Assembly: GCA_002914845.1 (NCBI GenBank)
Contig: JXTC01000243.1
Location: forward strand, 241,388-305,387
Source of the DNA: Trema orientale
Lineage: Eukaryota; Streptophyta; Magnoliopsida; Rosales; Cannabaceae
Reading direction: 5' to 3'
DNA: 64,000 nt
Under the pieces are notes generated by a model. It ran no database searches. It was given only the letters and a program-made list of their open reading frames with translations, and had not been told where the DNA came from. Of the stretch, positions 36,914-49,430 are shown piece after piece. Within the stretch, counting starts at the first letter, position 1, and each line of letters opens with the position of its first letter. A program made the translations under genes and the position numbers.

Positions 36914-37270
36914 GGGATAACTGTAAAAAAATACCCTGAAATTTGGGTGTTCTGCAATTTAAACCCTGAAGTTTGGATTCTGCAAAAAAATACCCTGAGA
37001 TTAAGAATTTCTGAAAATTAATACCCTGGACAGGTTTTTTGACCAATTTTAGTAACGAAAAAATAATAATATCCTCCATTAAAACTAGATTAATCCATAT
37101 TATTCATCTTAATTTTGAGGATATTATTGTATTTTATCAGTTAAAAATTAACACATGGTATTAATTTTCAGAAATTCATAATCTCAGGGTATTATTTTGC
37201 GGAATCCAAACTTCAGGGTTTAAATTGCAGAACATCCAAACATGAGGGTATTTTTTTGTAACACTATCCC
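36914..37270. mobile_element. Mutator-like MITE, copy 1 (357 bp)
   Basis: The ends GGGATAACTGTAAAAAAATA and the inverted TTTTTTTGTAACACTATCCC begin inverted repeats that reach about 110-170 bp on each side. The element is flanked by a perfect 9-bp target duplication, TTTTAGCAA, at 36905-36913 and 37271-37279. Long terminal inverted repeats with a 9-bp duplication are diagnostic of Mutator-like elements. It is non-coding. It sits about 480 bp upstream of the SEO-1 start codon. Confidence 0.92.
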
Positions 37271-37279
37271 TTTTAGCAA

Positions 37280-38018
37280 TTTATCCAAAATAAAGAATTT
37301 CCTTTTGTAAAAAAAGAAACAGTATTAAAATTAAAAAAATTATAAATATAAACATCATATGTACAATATCTCAATGAAAGAAGCAAACTTACATACCAGT
37401 AATCATCTTAAAAGTATCTTCTTTTAACTCCACTTCTTTCTAATTCATTTTAATTTCTTTTTATTTTGAGTGCCTGATTCCATTAAATTTGGATGTAAAC
37501 AAAAGTTTACAGAACTCAGATGCTAAGTTTCGTTTATTGTGGTCAATAAATGTTGGAATCAGAGAAAGGAAATCCAACGAACAGTAAGATTTTGAGTGAA
37601 TATATGTTGATAGCAGTCTTAGGCCTTATAGTACACCTTTCTAATTAAGTGTTTTTGGTTTTTCCCTTTCGGGGCTGTAATTAAATGTTTTTCATATTTC
37701 TCAATAAATGTTGCGATAATAGGATTAATCTTAATTTTAATGTTTCAAAAATAATTCAATTTCAATTTTGATTTATGATTTTAAGAAATGTCAAAATTTG
37801 TCACATGATGAACTATATTTTATCTCAATTTGCTCCTTCAAATTTCAAGTGCTATGTATTCTGATTTATCTTGAATTATTATTATAATCGTTTTCATCCG
37901 TTTCACCCTGGTTTAAAACAAGATTCTTAAAATCGAGGCAAAAACATAATTTAGGTACTAAGTTTGAAAAACTCTTAATCGTTATATACATATACATATA
38001 TATATACATATATATATA
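37280..38018. other. AT-rich intergenic
   Basis: Nothing coding or structured is seen apart from simple TA repeats near 37985-38018. Confidence 0.5.
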
Positions 38019-38250
38019 TTCAGTAGGTATTTTTTTTTTACCTATGTGTAGGTATTTATTTTTTAGCCATTGGATCATCATCTAATGGTGATCCAGTAGC
38101 TATAATGAAGTGCATAAAAAGACGTGTATCATTAATGTTATTTCTCTCTCTTTACTTTATAATATAAAAAAATGTGCAAGAAAAATTTTCATTAGCAAAA
38201 AATGATACCGTATAGGTAAAAAAAAAAAAATACCTACTGAATTGGTGCCC
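38019..38250 (+). mobile_element. GGTATTT-family MITE, copy 2
   Basis: The left end TTCAGTAGGTATTTTTTT and right end AAAATACCTACTGAATTGG form an inverted repeat. The interior carries GGATCATCATCTAATGGTGATCC and GCATAAAAAGACG, shared with the copies at 44999 and 62583. It lies in a TA-rich target. It is non-coding. Confidence 0.8.
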
Positions 38251-38894
38251 TATATGTATATATATATATCATAATTAAATTTATTTTGCAGTTTTTTTTT
38301 AAAACAATTTTATTTATTCTATGCATTTATATATTTCATATATTATGGTGAGGTTTTCCTTCAATTTTTTTTTTAATAAATTGTATATTTTTGTCCTAAA
38401 AAAAAAGATTGCATATTTTTGTGATTTTGAAGAATAGAAAAATATCCTTCTAGGGTTTAAGCAATTTTTTACATTTTTTTTAATTTTTTTACTATACTGC
38501 TAGCATTCTCACTATATATAACTATAATGGATATATTTAATTCTTAGATTGTTTTTTTCTAGTAATTCTTATTAGGGGTTAAATTGTAACTAATATTGTG
38601 AATGTACTTAGTCCAATTGTATATTGATGTATTTAGAACCACCCTAAACTTATTCTCAGATAAGTTTTTAAATAGTTTATTTTCAATTTTTTAAACGGTA
38701 TCTTAGTAAATTAATTACTCTAAATTAGTGTTAGGGTATAAATTTTTAACAGATTTTAAATTTAAGGGTCAATTCTAATAAGAACCAAAATATAAGATAC
38801 AATTTAAATAAAGTATCAAAATACAAGATATAAAAGTGATATTATCCCAAAGTAAAATGATAAAGTAAGAAATCTGTTGGATCGATATTTTGGA
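38251..38894. other. AT-rich intergenic
   Basis: No gene or transposon ends are seen. Confidence 0.5.
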
Positions 38895-39605
38895 TCGTCC
38901 CAAGATTCTCAATGACGTACGAGGTGCATAATTGTATCATTTTTTGTTTGTGTCCCTCATGCGAGACCCATTTTGTACCATTTTGTACAAAATGGGTCTA
39001 CTATGATGAACCTTTATAATATCTACTATGATGTCCCTCACGTGAGACCCATTTTGCACCCATTATGAACCTTTATAATCTCTGTTGTGATGTCCCTCAT
39101 GCGAGACCCATTTTGGACCCATTACGGGCTTTTATAATCTCTGCTGTGATGTCCCTCACATGAGACCCATTTTGTACCCATTACGAACCTGCAAGACTCA
39201 TTTGATACCCATTATGAACTTTTATAATCTTTGCTATGATGTCCCTCATGCAAGACCCATTTTGTACCCATTACGAGCCTTTATTTTTTTTGGTTGATTC
39301 GTCGGTTAGATGTTAGATTAGTAAGGGTGTGGTTCGAACCCACCACCCAGTGCTCCTCAAAAGAGACTTTTGCCACACGAGCTGGAAGCTCGTGGTCATT
39401 ACGAGCCTTTATAATCTCTACTGTGATGTCCAGTCTTATGTGAGACCCATTTTGTATCTATTATGAATCTTTATAATCTCTACTGTGATGTCCCTCATAT
39501 GAGACCTATTTTGTACCCATTACAAGCCTTTATAATCTTTGCTGGGATGTCCCTCATGCGAGACTTATTTTATACCCATTACAAACCTTTATAATCTCTG
39601 TTGTG
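38895..39605 (+). repeat. ~59-bp minisatellite, about nine units
   Basis: The unit contains GTCCCTCATGCGAGACCCAT, then TTTTGTACCCATTACGAGCC and TTTATAATCTCTGCTGTGAT. Copies start near 38952, 39032, 39092, 39151, 39240, 39428, 39490 and 39549. The units differ by point changes and a few are shortened. A short tRNA-derived element interrupts the array at 39285-39396. Confidence 0.88.
39285..39396 (-). mobile_element. short tRNA-derived SINE inserted in minisatellite
   Basis: The 112-bp insert is flanked by a perfect 16-bp duplication, CATTACGAGCCTTTAT, at 39269-39284 and 39397-39412. On the minus strand it starts with the hairpin ACGAGCTTCCAGCTCGT, has an A-box-like GTGGCAAAAGTC and a perfect B-box GGGTTCGAACC about 35 nt further on, and ends in oligo-A. 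This is the structure of a tRNA-derived SINE, here very short. Confidence 0.7.
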
Positions 39606-41571
39606 CCTATTTATGCATGCTCAGATATGTGTGGACAGAATTTATGTTACGTACAATAATAATTGACCATAGATATTTCTCTCACCAACCGTTGACACGT
39701 GCAGGTCTATACATATATATAACGTGAAGAAAACGTGATTTTAATTGAGATTTCTAGTGGCTATCTGTCTCCGTCTCTGGCTTTCTCTTTTGTTTTTTCC
39801 TGATCGTTTCACTTTCGATATCATTTTCTGACGTTAATTTATCGTAACTGTTTTCTTTGTCTATTATCACTTTATTTCATGTGTCTTCTGTAATCCAAGA
39901 TTCTGTGACCACCGTATCATATACGTGGCCTTACATTACTAGCCCTTTGTATTTGATTCTCAGACTTTTTCTTTCTTTCTTTTATTGGATAAATTACGAT
40001 AGTATGCTCTCTATATTTTGAAATCTTCGCACCTATGATCGTCTAATTATTTAAATTTTATATTTAAACCTTTAAATTTTGAGTTTTCTACAATTTTATG
40101 CTTTAAGTTGAGAATTTGGGAAAGCTTTTTCGGAAAGACATTATCAAGTATTTGTAAATATCTATATACACATAATAGACGAAAGGAAATTAAACATGCA
40201 TAACCATAACAAACAAGAAAGTATACTTTGAGAGGTTCAGAAAAATCCACATAGATAGAAAAGAAAGGCATAAAGTTTCAAAAGGAAAACAAATTAGAGA
40301 GGTAGCCTCTCACTCTTATTTCCGTGATTAACATTCTTCTTTTTAATTGAAATAAGCTTGAATTACACCCGTAAGTTGGTCCGTAAAATTTTATTTCACA
40401 TTCTCTTCTTTTTAATTTGGCGAGAAACATATATATTCGATAGCATGGACAGAGCCACTTTGGGGCTTGGGGAGCGTGTGCCCAACTTTTTTGAAGTTTT
40501 GATTTTTATCTTATTATTTATCAGAATATTCAAATTATATGTATCCCTCATTTGCCTCTTGTACCCATATATTTCGTTAAAAAATTCAATAATGCTTCTT
40601 ATTTGTCCCTTTAAGTTTTTGATTTTTAAACTTTATTTCTATTATTTTTAAATACTTAATTTTTTTCCATATTTTTATGAATAATTTTTCTTTAGACTTC
40701 ACTTTGAAAAATCTTTTTAATCATATATATATTAGTCTATATTGGCTATGTATGTTTCAAAATTACCATTTTTAGGTTGTCCCCTGAATTATCAATTACA
40801 AGTTCATTTGAAGAAATTGAAGAAAAAATAAAGAGAAAAAATGAGAGAAAATAGAAAACTAAATTTAGCATTAGATTTTGCCTCCCTAAAATTTTTTTCT
40901 AGTTCTGTCACTAATTGCGCAATTGATAGTATGTATGCTTACTAGCAATTTTGTAATAATACGTATTCATCGTCAACTCAATCAAAATTGCAAAAAATGA
41001 TAAGTTAGTTTTAGGTTTTCTGTTAGTGGACAACAAAAGCTCAAATTCTTTTAAATTTTTTGAAAGAAAATGATAAATAATTTGGTTTTTCTTCACTAGG
41101 TAAAATCACTTTTGGTTTGAATCATTTAATCTTTTATAGCTTCTCTGTATGTGTCTAGACAAAATATAATATATAGATTCAATTCACAATGAAACAAACA
41201 CTTTAATTGGCTTAATATTGTTCATTTGGTATCTTTTTTGCCTCACAATTTATCTTAATTACAACATTAGGGTATATATTTTTAAACAAATGAAATCTGG
41301 TGGTCAAAAAGCTCATTATCAGAACTACAGGGTCATATATAATGTAGCAAATGTCCAATAGAGGGTATATTTTTGTAATTTAGCCCTTTTTAATAAAATA
41401 ATTTTTGAGCTCGCAATATCTGTAGTTAATTAAATTTGTTCGCACACAGAGTAATGCAGCCAATGCTCCCTTCGAGCACTATTATCTTTTCTGATTTACA
41501 GTAATATAAAATTGAATAAACTTTGTGGCCGTCAAACATTTTTACATATATATATAAATATGTTGTATATA
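39606..41571. other. intergenic between the SEO genes
   Basis: AT-rich, with no supported gene. 40440-40500 and 40900 carry words like ACAGAGCCACTTTGGGGC and TTCTAGTTCTGTCACT, which resemble ends of old transposon-derived repeats, but a full element could not be defined. Confidence 0.4.
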
Positions 41572-43760
41572 TGTAAAAATCAGGATTTTAAGAGGGAAAA
41601 TTGGAAATTTTACCAATTTCTGGATTTAATAAGAGAGTGATTTAATTGCAAAATTTCTTTGAAAATAGGGACTAAATTGCAATTTCAGAGGACTTGATTG
41701 CAAGGATTTTGAAAAGTTAGGGGTCAAAGTATAATTTTAGAAAAATTGCACAATCCCTTACTTGAGTCACGTGGGTTCTCTTTGTCCCACTCACTCTCTC
41801 TCTTCCTCGCTCGATCTCTCTTTCTCCTCTCCTGCTCGCTCTCGGCCTATTGCCACCCAAGGGAGCCGAAGCTCGCTGGGCCGCCATCTAGCTATGGGGA
41901 CCGTCGGCGAGGCCTCCCCGCACCGCCCCAGGGCCTTCACCGACTTGCTGGAGTCACTGGAGCAGCTCGCCATCGCCAGAGAAGAGATAGGCCGCAGATG
42001 ACGTTTTGATTTTTTGGCATCGTTTCGGACCATTTCAGGTCACGTTCTTGGGCTTGTTAGATTCGTCTCGTCGAGAGAAAGTTCCAGGTATATATCTCGT
42101 CACTCTATTTTGCCCAGTTTGAAAATTGTCATTTTTGGGTATTTTGAGCTTAAGTTTGACTTTTTGATCCCGCTATTGGATTGTGTTTTTGATGTCATTT
42201 TTGGAATGTACTCAGAAAATGGAGAAGATTAATATATATATAGACTATATTTAGTGACCGACACGAAAAACAAAATTAGATGGTTAAGATTTGCCTCTTT
42301 TTGCATGCCACTAGTCTGTTTCGGTCTAGACCCGAATTGGACGAGTTATATGTCTAATCTAGCTATTTTGGGTGTTAGAAATTCAGTGAAGAGGTCCGTT
42401 TGTGGATTTGAAGCTCCGTTGAGAAGTGGGTTTTCCACAAGAGAATGATCGAGAGCTTAGAATCGGTTCCTAACACTCCGAGCGATCGTCCAACGACACC
42501 TTGAGGATCCAATAGCGTGGTATCGCTATTCTATTGAGGTAGGGATTTGGTTACCTCTGTTTTATATCGTTTTTAAATAAAACTTATTTTCTGTAACGTA
42601 TGATAATAAATGTGATTTTAGAACTATTTGAATATCTGTGATGGAATTTGATTGTATGATATATATTAAATTACTCTAGGAATTTTCTGAGTGTAGGTTA
42701 TTTTTAGATCTATAAAAAATAAGGTCGTTATGCTGCCCATTTTTCTATAAAATCTAGTATGCTTATTTTATTGAAAAACCAGAACATGATTATTTTCATA
42801 CTTCAGTTCTGTAGTGCACATGTCATAGAATCATACATGAGCACCGTGTTAGTATTGTGGCATTGCGTGCCCCACCGTCGGTGTAGAGTCCGTAAAACCG
42901 TGCAGAGTTTGTTTTTCTTGATTACCTCCCCATTTGGCAGGCGTAGGCAGTTCGGTTGCCACTCCAGGTTTAGTAGGCGACATATAGGTGTCTCCTCCGT
43001 ATATGGGCTTAGGTCTCAGGCAGACTGTTAGGTACACTTAGTGCTATCATCTTGGGTTTCCACAGATGAGAGGATGAGAGCTCATGGATATGGATTGATT
43101 TGTGTCATATACATATGAATTGAATGGTTTTGATTATACTTCTTTACATATATATATATATATATATAGATTGCCGGTTTGGACTGTATGTATATATATA
43201 TATTTATATGTTTTGGATTTAAACTAACCATATAGAAATTTTTTATCACTAAAATATTTTTCTTCGAGGTAACTATTTTTCTACTAGGCATTGTATACTC
43301 ACCCCCTACCTCTCTTCCTCAGGAGGTGTTCGGTATGACCTTGGTGATTAAGAGAATTAAGAGGCCGTCTGTGATTATAGTTCATTGTCTTGGTAGTGCT
43401 TGAAGCTTGTTGTTGTAGTATTTGGATTGTTTGAATTTTGTATTAATATTGAATCAAGATTATTACTTTCTGTTAAGTTTGTGAACTTATATGTGCCATT
43501 TTGGTTTTGATATTTGTGGTGGATAATGATGATATTTGGACTTAAATTTGATTTACGTTTTTCGGTTATTATTTGATCCATATTTAATGGTGTATACGAA
43601 CTATAGGAGAGGTTTATGGGATGAAATTCCAAATATTTTTATTCAAATTGACTGTTTTATAAAATTGAAATATTTAAGTCATTTTTCAAATAAATCAAGG
43701 AATTTTCTATTTTAGTGAAATTCTCCTTTTGCCCGCTGGCTCGTATTTTGGATTGTGACA
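41572..43760 (+). mobile_element. LTR-like dispersed repeat, copy B
   Basis: It starts TGTAAAAATCAGG and ends GGATTGTGACA, with GTATA directly after the right end (43761-43765) and GTATA two bases before the left end (41565-41569), a possible 5-bp target duplication blurred by a TA repeat. The ordered similarity to copies A and C includes the GTGACCGACACG block, GAAGCTCCGTTGAGAAG and TTTTCTACTAGGCATTGT. The GC-rich leader (41780-42000) gives open frames on both strands that are not conserved in the other copies. No gag-pol adjoins it: a solo LTR between the SEO genes. Confidence 0.65.
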
Positions 43761-44998
43761 GTATACACTGCAATGCACAAAACACCTCAATCACGATAAT
43801 AATGATAATGTAGTGAGACAAAGAGAAAATTAAAAGAAATGTTAATTAAGTTCTTAGTTTGTACTCTTTGTATATTGCGCTGGTTTTGAAATCTACTAAG
43901 ACCTATTAGAGGCATACTGAAATGAACATGAAGGTGTTGGTATTAGAAACCATTCTTTTAAATGTAAAATATTTAAAGTCTTAAAATCAATACAATTGAA
44001 GCTTCAAGCTACGTTAGCAAGGTAGGACGGAGAGAAAATAGGGGTGAGAACTGAGAAATATTTAACCTAATAACGAAGGAAAATGGAGAGGAAAGACATA
44101 AAACAAAAATCACATGAGTTCTCGTTTCGTAAGTAAAAAAAATAAAAATAAAAAGAGAATGAATGAAAGGGAAATATTATATTTGTATATATAATTATAA
44201 TTTTATCCAAAATTAATTTTTATTATATTATTATTTTTGATAATAGTAATCTTATTTGATTAAAGTTACATTCATTTCTTTCCCTGCCACCGAAATCTTT
44301 TCAATTTTGTAAATGGATTTATAAAAGATGAGACTAAATTTGTCATGATTGCAAAATCCCTATATGTATCGATCACCTTCCATGTACAACCACACATCAT
44401 CTCAAAATCCTTCTTTTAGTCCTATCTTCCCTCTCGCTTCTTCCAATTTGTATGTTTCCATTGGGGGGAGAGAGAGAGAGAGAAGGGAGGGGTAAATACA
44501 TAAACGAAGTGATCAGGAAAATATTAAAGAGGCCGATGATGACCTTTTTTTTCTAATTATTTGTACAGGAAGTACATAAAGACAACTCATCTCTTTTTCG
44601 GTACAAAATCTAATATGAAGAGAAACGGAAGATACATTTATGTGTACAATTATAATATTCTATACATAATTAGTATTAATCTATATTGTAGTACTGTAAC
44701 TTTATTTTATATGTTAGATAGTAATTTTACTTGATTAATATTAGATTCATTCCTATCTCTTCAATAATCTTTATGGAAAATATATCCACTCTCATATTGC
44801 TTCTTATAATCAATCCTACAAAATAATTACAATTTATAGGGCATGTTTCCACAACGAATGACAATAAAAATCGTAAAGGGGCCGAAATGTTCCCCAAAAA
44901 AAAAAGAAAAAAACGAAGTCCAATAAAACATTGAGTTATCTATTTTAAATTTCACTAATATTTATGTGAAAGATTCACCAAAATATTTTATATATATA
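43761..44998. other. AT-rich intergenic
   Basis: It contains a GA repeat near 44465. No gene or element is recognised. Confidence 0.5.
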
Positions 44999-45237
44999 GG
45001 TTGCCAATCCAGTAGGTATTTTTTTTTTCCTTATGTGAAGGTATTTTTTTTTAGTCGTTGAATCATCATCTAATGGTGATCCAACGGCTATAATAAAGTG
45101 CATGAAAAGACGTACATCATTAATGTTATTTCTCTCTCATATTTTTTACAATAAAAAAATATGCATAATAAATTTTCATTAGCCAAAATGATACCTATGT
45201 GTAGGTTCAAAAAAAATACCTAAGAAAATGGTACCCC
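44999..45237 (+). mobile_element. GGTATTT-family MITE, copy 3
   Basis: The left end GGTTGCCAATCCAGTAGG and right end AATACCTAAGAAAATGG are inverted. The interior is nearly the same as copy 2, including GAATCATCATCTAATGGTG and GCATGAAAAGACG. It is non-coding. Confidence 0.8.
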
Positions 45238-45713
45238 TACTATAATCGCCTCATATATATATATATATATAACTTAATAGAAAGAAAAACACTTCTTATA
45301 TTTCTGTTCGGCCCCATTATGTAATAAACATGGCCATAATCTCAAAATTCATTCATTAACTCGCTCGCAACCCTCTTTCGCCCTCTTTCTTCTGCCAAAC
45401 ATATATTTCAGCTTTTAACACAATTTTTAATGAAGTCGATGCATTTTTTTTTCTTTTGTCCTTATATGGCTTGTGTAAACACAACTTCTGTGTTTATATT
45501 TACAATTATCTAATTATATGAAACTGATATTAACTTTCTAATGCGTTAACAATAAAATATATTCATCCCTCCATTTATGGAAGATGAATCACGCGGAGAG
45601 TACAGTGAAATGTTCAAATTTCGATAAATATGCTTGCATGATACATGTTGATATATCGTTGCATGTCTTTTGATCAGGTACGTTTTGAGCAATAATTAAA
45701 GGACTTTAACTAG
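45238..45713. other. AT-rich intergenic
   Basis: No feature is recognised. Confidence 0.5.
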
Positions 45714-45896
45714 TTGGAAGAGTACTAATTACTGGTCGAACATATTTTTCTCATTTGCCGGCTTATCCAATTTATTGGAAGAGTACTAATTACTGGTCGA
45801 ACATATTTTTCTCATTTGCCGGCTTATCCAATTTATTGGAAGAGTACTAATTACTGGTCGAACATATTTTTCTCATTTGCCGGCTTATCCAATTTA
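45714..45896 (+). repeat. three tandem copies of a 61-bp unit
   Basis: The unit starts TTGGAAGAGTACTAATTACT and ends CTTATCCAATTTA. Copies begin at 45714, 45775 and 45836 and are essentially identical, so the expansion is very recent or the array has been homogenised. Confidence 0.95.
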
Positions 45897-48255
45897 AAGC
45901 TGTACTTTACTTTATTAATATTTTTCAATGTGAAAGATCAGGAGAAGTGAGAAAATAGGTCACCTCTCTGCTAGTGTCATGTGTGAAATGTTACTTCACT
46001 CTTTCCGCCCAATTACAACTAGTAATGCGAAACAATCTTTTCTCTTTCCTTTTCTTTTTTTTTTTCATTTCATGTGCTTTTCTTGAACAAAATTTACAAA
46101 AGAATATAACATATATATATATATATACACGTTGATTTTTGATCAAATAGTTCGAAGTTTATCTGTATATATCTATACACATTTGTATGTGCCTAAACAA
46201 AACAATAAGAAGCAAAGATTATTTTCAGTTGCCATGTATATATGCACCATGTATTAGATGACCGTTTATGAAAATTTGGGGAATTTCTACGACTAAGATA
46301 TTTTTTTGTTGTTATTAATAAAGTGCTTATTATGGAGTAAAGCATACCTTAATCCAACAAGAGCAATAAAGTTGTACTTATTATGGAATAAACTATACCT
46401 TAATCCTTTACTAACAATAGTAATAATGAAATAAGTACATGAAAGATTTATAGTTGTTCACTTTCAATGCATCTGAGAGCTACGTTTACTTTCTGCCATT
46501 ATATTTTTACTATAATGAAAAAGAGAATGAAGATAGTTTAATTAACATTTATAGCTCTCTCAGATTCTGTGAATTCTCTCTATATTTTTACTTACGCAAA
46601 TGTGACACCCTAACGTCCTTTATATAGAATAAAATTAGGGTAACCGAAATACATGCGTAACATCTCAAAAATATTTATTATTAATTATAAACCCTTACTA
46701 GTAGCGCTGTCTCCACGTGTACATAGCAATGCCCAGTTTTTAGCCTGGGACAATCTTTGTTAGTATAATTGGAGTTTATACATCTAACAATACTAGCTAA
46801 TTTAAGTAACAAATTCTACTACTTTTCGGCTTAGAAGGAAAAAGAGATGAGAGGGAATAAAGCTATATTTAATATAGCTAATGTTTCATACGCATTTAAT
46901 TTGGGATTTATTAATTAAACTGAAATTTATTGTCTTATTTGTTATCTCTTCTACTTAAAAGTTGACAACTTAACCCAAAAAAAAAATAATAATTTAACAG
47001 TTATGTTATAACTTTTTTGAGAGAAATATTTACTACTGATTTATAGGTGCTTAAGTGAATGAGATAATTTTTTAGGACAACGTCTGATCTAAATTTGATC
47101 AAGACAATTTTTCCTTTTTGTAATATTATTGTATTCTCTTTTTAATTTATTTATTTTTGTCTCCAATGATCGATCAGTTTGAGGTAGTTTTTAATCATTT
47201 TTTTTTTCAAAAAAAAAAAGATAAAAGAAAAAGGTTCAACGGAATTTTTAGTTTCTTGGATAGATCATAGACAATTATTTGCATTGAGAGGCTACTTTTA
47301 TTTTGATTTTTCAAAAATGACAAAGGAAGTGGTTAGCCAGTAATTTCTTGGATGAAGACAAAAAAAGTAGCTAATATTCATCACGTTTTTGTTACTTCAA
47401 AATCTAATTTTACGGTGCATTAATGTTCTGAGATGTTTACATTCATTTATTAATTTTCTCAGAATTACATTTGTACCTCGTTTGTTTTAGATCTATTTTG
47501 GATTGACCTTATATTTTTGGGAATGACAGATAATAATTTTGTAAGTAGTGGCAACAAATTTTTCTATTTGATCAGTTTTCAAGTAGCGATAATTCTTTTA
47601 CAAATTGATAATCAGAAAGGGTAAATAATAAATCTAATCTACCGTGGTTAAGCGTGTAACGCAACTCAAGATGGTCTTGTGGTACGCACTGAGACCAATC
47701 CACGTTTGTTTTGGTTTGGGGTACTAGCTAGTCTAAGGGCTTGCACCTAACTCGTTAAGTTAAAAAAAGACGCTGTAAATATTGTTACTTCCACATTAAC
47801 ACCGACAAGGTGGCTTCTTAACACCCTCTATCCTACCCTTTTTATTTCTCACAAAGTAATTTAAGTGCCTTTAATAAAAAATAAATAAATATAGAGAGAC
47901 TTCTTTTATGTCGACAAAGTAATGTGTAGTGTACCGTAGAAATTAAATTGATCAGAAACTAGGATAGATTTTTAAAAAAATGTTTTCACACGGTCTCACA
48001 GGTCAGCAGTGGTGGTGGGGCAAGTGCGGGTCACTAGTATTTTCCTTTTTAATTTATATGCAGAATGAATTTTTTTTCTTCTCTATTTTGGTCCCATCGA
48101 AATTTTTTATTTTCCCAACAATATCCACATCATGAGATGTGAATTAATACGTTTGCCCTGCCAAGGACCCGCATAAGTTTTTAGTTCCCTTTGTGTGTTA
48201 CTGTTAAATATAAAAATCTTCCTTTGGCCTCCCCTTCAAAAAACTCTTGACTCGG
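45897..48255. other. AT-rich intergenic
   Basis: No gene is supported. A TGTGACACCCTAACG word at 46601 resembles a gypsy LTR start but no partner end was found. The rest is low-complexity or unassigned. Confidence 0.4.
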
Positions 48256-48490
48256 CCACCACTCGGACGTGCACTAGAATGATTGGGAATATTTAAACGC
48301 ATGTTTTTTGCTTTAAAATTTGTGTATTGGGACATGCATCTATGTACTTTAATTTTACCTATTTAGCGGATTTCCACCACTCCGACGTGCACTAGAATGA
48401 TTGGGAATATTTAAACGCATGTTTTTTGCTTTAAAATTTGTGTATTGGGACATGCATCTATGTGCTTTAATTTTACCTATTTAGCGGATT
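48256..48490 (+). repeat. tandem duplication of 118 bp
   Basis: The block CCACCACTCGGACGTGCACT ... TATTTAGCGGATT is repeated at 48374 with about two differences. Confidence 0.95.
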
Positions 48491-49195
48491 ATTGTATAAG
48501 AATCTACTCTTTCCCTTGTTTAGTTTTCTTCTATTGAATTTCATTCATTTAGGGTTTCAACGAAGCATTATAGGAATTCACTTCAATAAAAGTTGTTTCG
48601 GCACGATTATATGGATCCTAAAAACTCCTTCTAGGATATTTGTAGATGTGTATATATATATATATGGCTTCCTCTGTGGTTTGTACGACATTTTTTCTCA
48701 ACAATATTATTTATTTTAGGGGAGCGAAAGAATTTTCTGTGGATGTCAATCTAATTGGAAGTGGCTACAATATTGATATTTTTCGTTCTCCATTTGCACA
48801 TCCAAAAAACTTAGTAATTTATAAGTATATTAACTAGCACACTTGGGAGAGGCACGGTTGTTTTGCATAACTTGGTACCAGAGAAATGACTTAACTTTTG
48901 GTTATTGGTCTGCAATTTGGCCTGTTGGAAACCGGCTGCATGCAGCGGCTAGGCAAAAATCGTGGTAAATACCTCGACTTAATTCAGTCATAATTGGGGC
49001 TAAAATGTGGGTTTCTGGCGAGAACTAAAGCCTCAATGAGAGAGATTGTATCACGAAAAATTACATGAAAGTACGAGTCCGAATAAATCATTTATATTTA
49101 AATGTTAATTTAAGTAACTCCACATAATATAAATATCTGGAATATTATATTATAAATATATCGAATGTTTGAAATACGTATGAACAAAGGAATAA
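48491..49195. other. intergenic
   Basis: No gene or transposon boundary is supported; the short open frames are chance. Confidence 0.5.
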
Positions 49196-49215
49196 AGAGA
49201 ATCTTACACTCAGAT

Positions 49216-49410
49216 AACGTGGGTTGGCTCAAGTAGTAAGAGTATCCATTATTTAGAATTTTGGTCTTAGGTTCGATTCACACCCAGAATAAGTGTGAAA
49301 ACCTATAATTCTTAATAGGTGAGATAGATATTGGATAGAAGTAAGTATTTTATTTTAATTTGTAATAAGTGGAGGTTATTAATTAATTTCTATTTTTTTT
49401 TTTTAAAAAG
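49216..49410 (+). mobile_element. tRNA-derived SINE, copy 1
   Basis: The head has an A-box-like GGTTGGCTCAAGTAGTAAG and a B-box GGTTCGATTC about 40 nt further on. A body with TAATAAGTGGAGGTTATTA and a T-run then A-run tail follow. The insert is flanked by a 20-bp target duplication, AGAGAATCTTACACTCAGAT (49196-49215) and AGAGAATCTTATACTCAAAT (49411-49430), with two differences. Structure and duplication together make this a SINE about 0.75 kb upstream of SEO-2. A relative is at 54843. Confidence 0.85.
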
Positions 49411-49430
49411 AGAGAATCTTATACTCAAAT

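Noticed and set aside
38895..39605. CRISPR-like array
   Set aside because: The units are contiguous without unique spacers and the DNA is plant nuclear; it is a minisatellite.
41746..42033. GC-rich frames on both strands in LTR-like copy B
   Set aside because: They lie in the leader of a repeat found in other copies where the frames are not kept.
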